Shown one piece after another: positions 7,016 through 14,388 of a stretch of DNA of 24,579 bases. Made by a program: the position numbers and the translations under genes. Numbering within the stretch: the first letter of the stretch is position 1; each line of letters opens with the position of its first letter. The stretch is taken from contig JAEWFD010000021.1 of assembly GCA_023388995.1 (NCBI GenBank), forward strand, positions 1 to 24,579, given 5' to 3'. Below the pieces are notes generated by a model. It was not told the DNA's origin. It was given only the letters and a program-made list of their open reading frames with translations, and did not search any database. This stretch comes from Bacillota bacterium. Its GTDB lineage: Bacteria; Bacillota_I; Bacilli_A; Erysipelotrichales; Erysipelotrichaceae.

Positions 7016-7663
7016 CTATGCTTCGTCGTTTGATTGTTCAATTTCAATGCGGCCGCTGATAACAGCGCCTTCATCAACTTTAATTGCTGCACATGTAATA
7101 TCCCCATACAGAGAGCTTGTTCTGGTCAATTCAACGCGACCTGTAGCACGTACATTCCCGCTAACGACACCTTTTACTTTCACATTGCTGGCAGTAATAT
7201 CCCCAATGATATTGGCATCGTTGCCAATCAATACATCAGACATCGCTACAATTTCGCCGGACATGTTTTTATTTACAGAAATATTCAATCCTGTCACATT
7301 TCCTTCTAAGCTGCCATTGATTAATACGTCTTGATTACTCTCAATATTCCCATTTATTTGACCATCCACTACAAGGTTGGATTCCGTATAAATATCGCCT
7401 GTAATTCTTGTATCTGCTGAAATTGTGGAGGTGGAGACAGATTGCAGTTCTTCTTTTTCTTGTTCTGCCATCCTTACTACTTGCTGTGCATATGCTGATC
7501 TTTCTCTTTGCAAATCTTCTCTAGTGTTATTTTCCATTTCTTCTTCCTCTATTTCCTGTTCATCCGTCGTATCGTAGTCGATTCCTAATTGATCTTTTTC
7601 TTCTTCAGTTAGTTCCTCTTCCAGTTTGTTTACATATCGATTAAACCGATCACGTATTCCCAT
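7016..7663 (-). CDS. Bactofilin-family cytoskeletal protein
   Basis: The 215-residue protein has an acidic, glutamate-rich N-terminal half (residues about 12-75) and a C-terminal right-handed beta-helix (about 80-210) seen as short turns such as 'SNLVVDGQINGNI', 'DVLINGSLEGNV' and 'NVKVKGVVSGNV'. This is the bactofilin core (polymer-forming cytoskeletal family). GGAGG seven bases upstream sets the ATG at 7663. Bactofilins form filaments that place wall enzymes or organise flagella; in B. subtilis the bactofilins BacE and BacF are needed for motility. Here the next gene downstream is a wall carboxypeptidase and flagellar genes lie close by. The acidic extension is longer than in many bactofilins. 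Confidence 0.87.
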   Translation of the reverse strand: MGIRDRFNRYVNKLEEELTEEEKDQLGIDYDTTDEQEIEEEEMENNTREDLQRERSAYAQQVVRMAEQEKEELQSVSTSTISADTRITGDIYTESNLVVDGQINGNIESNQDVLINGSLEGNVTGLNISVNKNMSGEIVAMSDVLIGNDANIIGDITASNVKVKGVVSGNVRATGRVELTRTSSLYGDITCAAIKVDEGAVISGRIEIEQSNDEA

Positions 7664-7683
7664 ACTCAAACCTCCAATTATCT

Positions 7684-7697
7684 GTATGATATCATAC
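7684..7697. promoter_or_regulatory. Perfect 14-bp palindrome in the bactofilin promoter region
   Basis: GTATGATATCATAC reads the same on both strands. It lies 21 bases before the bactofilin start codon and just after a TTGTCA on the minus strand (7708-7703), which could be a -35 box. A symmetric site between -35 and the start would be a normal position for a dimeric repressor. No regulator gene for it can be named from this window. Confidence 0.45.
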
Positions 7698-7808
7698 TTT
7701 CCTGACAAATAGAATGAAATATGATGCATTTCAGTTAAATTTATTTTTACTTAATAGCTGAGCAAATCGTTATTTGCAATATAGACAAAAGAAAGGAAAC
7801 CTGCTGAT

Positions 7809-8747
7809 ATGAATAGACAGAAAAAGAATCCATTCTTGCGATCATTTCATCTACATTCGATTCATATATGGTTTATCGCTACTTTGTTGATACAATTATT
7901 AGTTTTTGCTTCTTTCCTGTTTTTTATTTCCTTTCAAGATACAATTCATCAAGCTGTTATCCAGGTCTTTGCTGTATTTATGCTAAGTACATTGGTGATA
8001 TGGCTGCTGACAGTTTGGATTATACATGATATTACACAATCGGTTACAACGCTAAGTAAATCAGCCGAAACTATGATAACAGGTGATTTCACACCAATTT
8101 TTGATGACGGACGCATGGATGAGCTGGGAAAACTAAATCGCTCATTTAATAAAATGGGCTACCGGCTTACAGCAATTGTATCTAACTTAGAAGAAGAGGT
8201 TGTGCTCCGAACCCGAGAATTGCAAAGAAGAAATGACGAACTTAATAAATTATCTTTCTCTGATGGGTTAACAGGCATTGCCAATCGTCGTCTTTTTGAT
8301 GATTCCATTGCCAGCGCATGGGAAGAAGCATTATCCCAGCAACGATCAATTGCCTTATATATGATCGATATTGATTATTTCAAACGATATAATGATACAT
8401 ATGGACATCAGGCTGGAGATGACTGCTTGCGTGCTGTCGGTCAGCTGCTATCGCAGAAAGCTAGACGTACGAGTGACTTGGCCGCAAGATACGGCGGGGA
8501 AGAATTTGTTATTTTAATGCGCGAAGTAAATCCACAGAATGTATACACTTTTGCTCAAACTCTGCAGCAAGCTGTTGAAGCAATGCAAATCAAGCACGAA
8601 ACATCACCATTTGGCTATATTACCATCAGCCTTGGAATGGCATGTGTGGTTCCCAATCCGCATCAAACAGCATCTTTTTTAATAGAAATGGCTGACACCG
8701 CATTATATCGTGCCAAGCACAGCGGCCGAAACAAGATCTCCAATTGA
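7809..8747 (+). CDS. Membrane-bound diguanylate cyclase (HAMP-GGDEF)
   Basis: This 312-residue protein makes cyclic-di-GMP from two GTP. Two membrane segments (about 19-42 and 49-72) are followed by a HAMP domain (about 73-125, 'DELGKLNRSFNKM'), a short coiled coil and a GGDEF domain from about 148. The active site reads RYGGEEF (227-233) and is intact; the inhibitory I-site RTSD (220-223) lies five residues before it, so product feedback is expected. The metal-binding 'MIDIDYFKRYND' is present. AAAGGA (7792-7797) lies 11 bases before the ATG, slightly far. It is divergent from bactofilin and converges on the flagellar operon; PilZ and ComFB proteins encoded 8-9 kb away could be receptors of its product. 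Confidence 0.92.
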   Translation: MNRQKKNPFLRSFHLHSIHIWFIATLLIQLLVFASFLFFISFQDTIHQAVIQVFAVFMLSTLVIWLLTVWIIHDITQSVTTLSKSAETMITGDFTPIFDDGRMDELGKLNRSFNKMGYRLTAIVSNLEEEVVLRTRELQRRNDELNKLSFSDGLTGIANRRLFDDSIASAWEEALSQQRSIALYMIDIDYFKRYNDTYGHQAGDDCLRAVGQLLSQKARRTSDLAARYGGEEFVILMREVNPQNVYTFAQTLQQAVEAMQIKHETSPFGYITISLGMACVVPNPHQTASFLIEMADTALYRAKHSGRNKISN

Positions 8748-8750
8748 AAA

Positions 8751-8776
8751 GGTGCGAGCAAATGCTCGCACCTATT
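8751..8776. terminator. Bidirectional terminator between the diguanylate cyclase gene and fliS
   Basis: GGTGCGAGCA (8751-8760) and TGCTCGCACC (8763-8772) form a perfect 10-bp GC-rich stem. On the + strand TATTTT follows; on the minus strand TTTTC follows. It ends both the diguanylate cyclase transcript and the flagellar operon, and the last G of the fliS stop codon is part of the stem. Confidence 0.88.
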
Positions 8777-9143
8777 TTCGCGCTAATTTATCAGCTTGTG
8801 CAAATGTTACTTTCAGATCCGTAATCAGCGGCAGAATTTCATTTATGTATGTCGCTTCTTTCTTGATATTGCTTTGCAAAATTTGCTGGTTGAAGAATTC
8901 ATACATCACAGTCAGCTGTGCTGAGATGGGATACTTATCATCCAGTGTTGCAATTAGATAATTGATAATATCCTGACTCTTAATCAAACTTTTATTCGCT
9001 TCCGAAATATTCTTCTCTTGGATATAAATTATTGATTTATTCAACTGTTTGATAATCTCATCATACAGTGCAATCAACATTTCTCCTTGCGTCATCGTAC
9101 TGACGGAAGCCGTTTTATACTGCTCATAAGGATTGTATGCCAT
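8772..9143 (-). CDS. fliS: FliS, flagellin export chaperone
   Basis: The 123-residue protein starts 'MAYNPYEQYKTASVSTMTQ' and continues 'GEMLIALYDEIIKQLNKSI', the family signature, and has the usual FliS length. FliS binds the C-terminal helices of flagellin and keeps it unfolded for export; the flagellin gene is at the right end of this window. The ATG at 9143 has a GAGGTGGA ribosome-binding site that overlaps the end of fliD; longer reading to 9227 would run inside fliD. It is the last gene of the operon, and its stop codon touches the terminator stem. Confidence 0.93.
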   Translation of the reverse strand: MAYNPYEQYKTASVSTMTQGEMLIALYDEIIKQLNKSIIYIQEKNISEANKSLIKSQDIINYLIATLDDKYPISAQLTVMYEFFNQQILQSNIKKEATYINEILPLITDLKVTFAQADKLARK

Positions 9144-9159
9144 GTGTATTCCACCTCTA

Positions 9160-11556
9160 TTACTGATACATATTGGATAACCAAGCAGACTGGCTATTGG
9201 ATTTATTGATAACTGTTTCCATCGCACTGAACTGTCTCCAGTATCTTGTTTTTTCCAACTCGTACCGTCTGTTCAGTCGTGTGATATTTTCTTCAATACT
9301 CTTCATCTGCTGGTTCAAAGTATTTTGTGTCTCTGATGAAGTGTTTTTCATACCTGCAAGTCTAACCAAAGAACCTGGTGAAGCAACACTAGATTTAGCT
9401 GCCCCATCAATGATTTTATTCATGGTAACTGCCAGACCATCTGTTGGGTTGCTGAATAACTTCGCAATTTCAGCAGGATCCTGATTAATTGCTGCTCGTA
9501 ATTTTTCTTCATCAATAATCAGTTTACCGCCATCTTTATAATTTGCAGATGTAGTAATACCAATTTCATATAACGCAATTGTGGAACCAGCAGGTCTTTT
9601 ATATAATGCACTGCGCATTTCTCCAAGGATATTATTCAGCAAGGAATCATTGCTAATTAGACCTTCCTTAGCTTTCTCCTCCCACAATTCGACTTCTTTT
9701 TCAGACATCTCTTTCTTCTGATCACTGGTCAATGGCGAATATTGCTTATAAGTCTGTTTTTGTGTAACTAGTTTACTGACTTTTTCAATCAAATTATTGT
9801 AATCATTCACAAATTGAACAATTCCGTCTAAAATCTGATCTGTATTACTTTCCGATGACAATTCGATCGCAGTTTCGGAAGTCTCTTGCAATGTGATCTG
9901 ATAGCCATCAATATTAAACTCATTCGTATTCCGCTCAATTTCATTGCCATTCACCGTCAGCTTTGCGTTCTTTCCGGCAATTTCATCACGGGCAATTTCT
10001 GCGCCATTGAGTTCTACCACAGCAGAACCAAACAATGTTTTAACAAACGCAGTACCGGCAGCATCATCTCCTTTAAAGATAAATCCGCTTGCTGCATTTG
10101 TTAATGAAAGTACGCCATTGTCAAATTGCAATCCGGCACCAGCAAGTGCTCCAATTGTACTGTCACCATCAAATGTATGTCCATTCACAGTAAATGGATT
10201 TGTAAAGCCCAGCTCTTTCAGCGTTGAGCCTGCCGTTACGATATTATTCGCATTGTCAGCAAATCCTAATTTAGACCTAATATTTCCATCACCATCATTT
10301 AATATACTGACAGCATAGCCATGTTTCGTCTGCAATGTTAAATTCGAACCGGAAATCTCAAGTTTAATATTATCTGTGCCGAATTTACTTGCAAGTTCAG
10401 CATCGATAATATGAATAATATCTTCCTGAGTATAAACATCATTTTGAGGAATGGAAATACTATGAGCCTCACCATTTACTTCTAATTTAAAAATCCCTTC
10501 CTTTACATTCGTTAAATTATAAGCCTCAGCAGCTGCAATTGATTTTGCATTTACCGTAAAGGAAGAAACTTCACTTGCGCTGCTGACACCAAATAATGAA
10601 GTCAGCAAATTTCCTTTGGTCTGTTCTAATTCAATATCTACACCTGCACCCAACGTTGTGGATTCTAAAGCAAATTTATCTGTCAAAGATGAATACGTCA
10701 TTTTAACTCCGGCGCTACTGGAATTTACTTCACTGATCACATCATTGATTGTTTTATTGCCATCAAACGTGAATTCAACCCCATTCACTTTAAATTCAAA
10801 AGAATTACCAGTAACAGGTTCTTTTAAATGTAAATTTTTCAGTGCAACATTTAGGTTAAGCTTATTGGATGCACCATCTTTAAAGCCCATGACAGCTTGT
10901 GCTTTATCATTACCCGTAATGACCAGCTGACGGTCTGCACTTAGCGTGACTGTTCCATCAGTATTGAAATTAATACCATTACCAAATGCTTGTTTCACAG
11001 AAGCATTCAGTTTTGTAATCATATCAGTATTTGAAGCAGAAGAATTATCGAGCTTTATGATCTTGGTAACACCGTCTAATTTCATTGTTAATGTTGCATC
11101 ACCCTCTACGCTAGCAAGCTTACTTGCATCAAAATCCAACTGAATTTGTCCGCTCGCTGTTACGGCGCTGGTGTGTTTCGCTGCCGAAGCAAGAGATTCA
11201 ATGCGATTTATTGTAAGTTTATTATTTAAGATATCACCCGCTGACGAAACTTTAACAGCAGAAGAGTTTGACTTCACCGATTTTGATTGATAGAAAGAAC
11301 TGGACAGCAAATTCGTTTTTGGAGACAAATAATTAAAATATTTATTTTGAAATCCCTGAAAACCCGTGATAAGGTCACGATAGATATCCTGTTTCCAAAT
11401 AGTTTGCTGCTTCAAGGCTGTTTGCTTATCAATTTTTGACTGCGTATTTGCAAGCAATTGCTTAACCAGAGATTCTGTGTCAACACCACTTGCTAGCCCC
11501 GAAAAGCCTTTGCTTGAATAACTGCTAATATTGTTGTTTCCATTAATTGCAACCAT
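9160..11556 (-). CDS. fliD: FliD, flagellar filament cap (long form)
   Basis: At 798 residues this is a long FliD (B. subtilis about 500). The conserved ends are clear: N-terminal 'SGLASGVDTESLVKQLLANTQSKID' region, and C-terminal 'QMKSIEENITRLNRR' with 'RYWRQFSAMETVINK' near the very end. FliD forms the pentameric cap that folds incoming flagellin at the tip. The extra length is in the centre, about residues 200-570, where repeated beta-rich units ('VNGHTF', 'VNGVEFTFDG', 'LTVNGNEI') suggest added surface-exposed domains. AGAGGTG before the ATG supports this start. The gene lies 16 bases before fliS and 19 bases after the small chaperone-like gene. Confidence 0.95.
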   Translation of the reverse strand: MVAINGNNNISSYSSKGFSGLASGVDTESLVKQLLANTQSKIDKQTALKQQTIWKQDIYRDLITGFQGFQNKYFNYLSPKTNLLSSSFYQSKSVKSNSSAVKVSSAGDILNNKLTINRIESLASAAKHTSAVTASGQIQLDFDASKLASVEGDATLTMKLDGVTKIIKLDNSSASNTDMITKLNASVKQAFGNGINFNTDGTVTLSADRQLVITGNDKAQAVMGFKDGASNKLNLNVALKNLHLKEPVTGNSFEFKVNGVEFTFDGNKTINDVISEVNSSSAGVKMTYSSLTDKFALESTTLGAGVDIELEQTKGNLLTSLFGVSSASEVSSFTVNAKSIAAAEAYNLTNVKEGIFKLEVNGEAHSISIPQNDVYTQEDIIHIIDAELASKFGTDNIKLEISGSNLTLQTKHGYAVSILNDGDGNIRSKLGFADNANNIVTAGSTLKELGFTNPFTVNGHTFDGDSTIGALAGAGLQFDNGVLSLTNAASGFIFKGDDAAGTAFVKTLFGSAVVELNGAEIARDEIAGKNAKLTVNGNEIERNTNEFNIDGYQITLQETSETAIELSSESNTDQILDGIVQFVNDYNNLIEKVSKLVTQKQTYKQYSPLTSDQKKEMSEKEVELWEEKAKEGLISNDSLLNNILGEMRSALYKRPAGSTIALYEIGITTSANYKDGGKLIIDEEKLRAAINQDPAEIAKLFSNPTDGLAVTMNKIIDGAAKSSVASPGSLVRLAGMKNTSSETQNTLNQQMKSIEENITRLNRRYELEKTRYWRQFSAMETVINKSNSQSAWLSNMYQ

Positions 11557-11575
11557 AAGAACACCTCTTTCTTTT

Positions 11576-12058
11576 TTAGATTTTCTTAGATGTTGAGCGA
11601 ATCAACGATCCGTCTTCCAAGTCAGTTTGAATGGTATCAAAATATTTCTTTATTTTTGGAATACTGTTGGAACTCTTAATTTTTTGTTCCAACTCCTTTT
11701 GTGTTTCTTCAATATGTTTAATAATTAGCGGCTCCATTTGCATAATCCGATTCACCGCCGCAAATATTTCCTGCCCTTTATCGAATAAAGGCAACAATTC
11801 AGAAACTACTTCACTGCGATTCAATTGATTTTTTATAGCTTTCCACACTGCTTCACCATACTGCCCAGCAATTGCAGATTGATTTATCTTCACATCAATT
11901 TGGTCTATTTCTTCTTTTAATTGTTCTCTTTCGTCTACTATGAATTCCATTTGCTCAATATCACTGTAAGTTAATGCAATGGATGCTTGCTCATACTTCA
12001 GAAATAACTGCTTTTTCAATTCCAGCAGTTCTATTACACTTTGCACCATATGTTTCAC
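11576..12058 (-). CDS. Predicted coiled-coil flagellar export chaperone (FlgN/FliT-like)
   Basis: This 160-residue protein is almost all helix, charged and coiled-coil-like, without a signal peptide or cysteine. It starts 'MVQSVIELLELKKQLFLKYEQA' like the N-terminal helix of FlgN/FliT-type chaperones. Its ATG overlaps the csrA stop by four bases (ATGA), so it is translated with csrA, and fliD follows after 19 bases. In Bacillus, fliT follows fliS; here no gene follows fliS, and this one sits before fliD, so it is a candidate for the FliD chaperone. I cannot name a family with certainty; the call rests on length, helicity and position. Confidence 0.55.
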   Translation of the reverse strand: MKHMVQSVIELLELKKQLFLKYEQASIALTYSDIEQMEFIVDEREQLKEEIDQIDVKINQSAIAGQYGEAVWKAIKNQLNRSEVVSELLPLFDKGQEIFAAVNRIMQMEPLIIKHIEETQKELEQKIKSSNSIPKIKKYFDTIQTDLEDGSLIRSTSKKI

Positions 12059-12279
12059 TTCTTTTTCATCAATAAACGAAGCTGCATTGGATCTGCTTGG
12101 GTAATAGCTTCTTTATTGGCATCAATCACTGTCTCCACCAATTCTTTGCGTAAAATACGTATATGTTTAGGAGCAATTACAGCAATCTTCACTGTATCTT
12201 TACTGATTTCATTGATAATAATTTCAATTTTGTCATCAATTATGATTGCTTCATTCGATTTTCTTGTTAGTACCAACAT
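12055..12279 (-). CDS. csrA: CsrA, RNA-binding translational regulator
   Basis: The 74-residue protein starts 'MLVLTRKSNEAIIIDDKIEI' and continues 'VKIAVIAPKHIRILRKEL', the standard CsrA fold with the RNA-binding N-terminal and RxLRxEL-like segments. CsrA dimers bind GGA hairpins in the flagellin leader and block translation until FliW releases them. AAGGTGA lies eight bases before the ATG at 12279; the upstream GTG at 12291 lies inside that site. Only one base separates it from the fliW stop, so FliW and CsrA are made together. The flagellin leader itself is outside the window. Confidence 0.96.
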   Translation of the reverse strand: MLVLTRKSNEAIIIDDKIEIIINEISKDTVKIAVIAPKHIRILRKELVETVIDANKEAITQADPMQLRLLMKKK

Positions 12280-12280
12280 A

Positions 12281-12721
12281 TCAATCTTCACCTTCCAATT
12301 CAGAAATCCGTTTTCTTAGAGGGAAGTCCTCATCCAATATAACTTGTGCACCTGTATGGGTATTGTGGTTTATCACAACCGGACTCTTTAGATTAATGGT
12401 AGATTCCTGAAAATTATCCTGAATCACCATAATGCCAAAGTAATAAAGATCATCTTCAACTGATTTCACGTCTAGCAACTTTATTATTTCTTCTGGCAAG
12501 GAGGGCTGATAGGAAGGAATACTGTATCCTAGATTTGCCATGACAAAACAAATATCCTTATCATCTAATGATTGAAACCATGTAAATTCCTCACCAATTT
12601 CGGTATCATTCAACATGATAAAGTGATGATATTCTTCAAAACCATAGATTGGATGGACTAAGGTAATTACTTTGTCATCTGCAATTTCTACTTCATCAAA
12701 ATATTTTGTCTTTACCAACAT
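12281..12721 (-). CDS. fliW: FliW, flagellar assembly factor and CsrA antagonist
   Basis: The 146-residue protein has 'IYGFEEYHHFIML' and a C-terminal 'INLKSPVVINHNTHTGAQVIL' region typical of FliW. FliW binds either free flagellin or CsrA; when flagellin leaves the cell, FliW turns to CsrA and relieves repression of flagellin translation. AGGAGGAG precedes the ATG. It comes between the YviE-like gene and csrA, as in B. subtilis. Confidence 0.95.
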   Translation of the reverse strand: MLVKTKYFDEVEIADDKVITLVHPIYGFEEYHHFIMLNDTEIGEEFTWFQSLDDKDICFVMANLGYSIPSYQPSLPEEIIKLLDVKSVEDDLYYFGIMVIQDNFQESTINLKSPVVINHNTHTGAQVILDEDFPLRKRISELEGED

Positions 12722-12745
12722 ATCTTACTCCTCCTGCTGTTATCG

Positions 12746-13306
12746 CTATTCTTCTTCTCTATAATTTGGATTAGCACTAGGTGGTGCATATACAGGATCA
12801 CCTAGATATTCGATTTGAATGGACGGATATTGTTCAATCTCAAATTTCAGCTGTGACGGAACAAATTTATATTGTTTTTGCAATTGTCCAAGATCTAGCT
12901 GCATCGGCTGGAATTCAAGCTGCATGGAATGTGGCTCCCATTTTACTTCACCAGTATTGCTAACCGGAATGTATGCAACATTAGATGCATCACTGCTGAA
13001 ACGCTGCTGTAACACAGTGGATAAATTTTGTGTTTGCTGATCCATCTGTACAGATTCCACGCTCATGCCATTTACGGCAGATATTTTGAGAGGAATATGT
13101 TCAACACTTTGCTTTGCAGTATTCGTTGGCCGATACACATCTCTTTTTGCCGAAACTGCCGGTTTATTTGCTTTCGGTGCACTTCCATTCGATTTTCTAG
13201 ATAGAGGTACAGTAGGAATTGATACTTGTTTTATCTCTTCGAATTTAGACTTTTCCACGACTACATTAATTTTCATCGGAGTGGTTGTAATTTTAAGAAG
13301 ATTCAT
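12746..13306 (-). CDS. DUF6470/YviE-like flagellar operon protein
   Basis: This 186-residue protein has no signal peptide, membrane segment or cysteine. The N-terminal half is basic and low in hydrophobics; the C-terminal half holds a repeated pattern ('MQLEFQPMQLDLG') and ends with 'IQIEYLGDPVYAPPSA', which matches my memory of YviE/DUF6470. Position also agrees: YviE lies between flgL and fliW in B. subtilis, exactly as here. The molecular role of the family is not known to me. GGGAGGTG precedes the ATG; it lies 24 bases after flgL. Confidence 0.8.
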   Translation of the reverse strand: MNLLKITTTPMKINVVVEKSKFEEIKQVSIPTVPLSRKSNGSAPKANKPAVSAKRDVYRPTNTAKQSVEHIPLKISAVNGMSVESVQMDQQTQNLSTVLQQRFSSDASNVAYIPVSNTGEVKWEPHSMQLEFQPMQLDLGQLQKQYKFVPSQLKFEIEQYPSIQIEYLGDPVYAPPSANPNYREEE

Positions 13307-13330
13307 AACTGCACCTCCCTGTTCAAGAAT

Positions 13331-14371
13331 CTATCTCATAAAATCAAAGATGGATTGCGGCAGGATTTGTCCTGCTAATTTCAAACTGACTTGCCATGCA
13401 TAAATGTAAGAGTTGTTGTACATACTTTCTTCTTCAATGCTGACTGCTTCAATATTGCGCTGTAATGTCTGCATATCAATCAATTCGGATTCAATTCTTT
13501 CTTGATTATCATCTAAAAATTTAGCACGATTCCCTACATCGCCAACTTGAATCAAGAATTCACTTCTTCTAGCTTGAAATTGATCCAGGTTTTTTTGCAT
13601 CAAATCATGATCAAAGGTTGGGCTTTTTAGATCATCAACAATTTTTTGTGCCAAAGAAATAATATTATTAGGCAGTCCATCAGGTGTCAACCCATATCCA
13701 AACACTTCAATCCCTGTTGTGGATATTTGTGTAACCGTATTAGGATCAACATTACCGCCTGCATCTAACGATAAACCAAAACCAATATCAATATAACGGT
13801 TTGTAATACCAAATTTTGAGAAATCGCCCTCATTTACTGGAATTTTTTCAAGGCTGGTAATATTTGTGACGGGGTCTTTAACCGTGTTTTGAAATTTCCA
13901 TACCTTTGTATTTGTACCTGTACCATCATCCTCATATACAAATGGTCTTACATTTTTACTTCCTGCATAAATGAAGTGATCTACGTTTTGGTCATTGGCA
14001 ATTTTCACGATATCATTCATCATATTCTCGATTTCATTGGCCATGATCTTCCGTTCATCCGGTCCATTTGTACCATTCATACCAGAGAGCACTAATTCTT
14101 CCATTTTAGTCATGATAGAAGACACGTTCAACATACCATTTTCTGCTACTTTTAACTCGTCGCGCGTATCCTCGATATTCTTCACATACTGTTCAGCCCG
14201 CAAAATCTCACGACGTAATTTAAAAGCACGAGCTCCTTCACTTACATTTTCTGATATTTTATTGAACTTTCTACCGGTAGACATACGCATTGTAGAATCA
14301 TTCATTTGCTTTGCGTTGCGATTTAAGCTTGATAAGTAATTTCGGTGAACCGATCTTTGTGTAACTCTCAT
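13331..14371 (-). CDS. flgL: FlgL, hook-filament junction protein (HAP3)
   Basis: This 346-residue protein starts 'MRVTQRSVHRNYLSSLNRN' and has 'STGRKFNKISENVSEGARA', the flagellin-like D0/D1 N-terminus of FlgL, and a C-terminal helix ending the chain. It forms the second junction ring between hook and filament. AAGGAGTGATGATAT precedes the ATG. The ribosome-binding site overlaps the end of flgK, 17 bases upstream. An inserted central domain of about 120 residues is normal for the family. Confidence 0.95.
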   Translation of the reverse strand: MRVTQRSVHRNYLSSLNRNAKQMNDSTMRMSTGRKFNKISENVSEGARAFKLRREILRAEQYVKNIEDTRDELKVAENGMLNVSSIMTKMEELVLSGMNGTNGPDERKIMANEIENMMNDIVKIANDQNVDHFIYAGSKNVRPFVYEDDGTGTNTKVWKFQNTVKDPVTNITSLEKIPVNEGDFSKFGITNRYIDIGFGLSLDAGGNVDPNTVTQISTTGIEVFGYGLTPDGLPNNIISLAQKIVDDLKSPTFDHDLMQKNLDQFQARRSEFLIQVGDVGNRAKFLDDNQERIESELIDMQTLQRNIEAVSIEEESMYNNSYIYAWQVSLKLAGQILPQSIFDFMR

Positions 14372-14388
14372 ATATCATCACTCCTTAT

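Noticed and set aside
6807..7334. Open frame on the + strand opposite bactofilin and the carboxypeptidase
   Set aside because: Composition is that of an antisense shadow, rich in Ser, Phe and His, without family features.
7809..7850. Sigma-28-like promoter for the diguanylate cyclase
   Set aside because: No CGAT core with TTAA at 15 bases occurs upstream of 7809; TAAA with AGCTGAG is the nearest and is not convincing.
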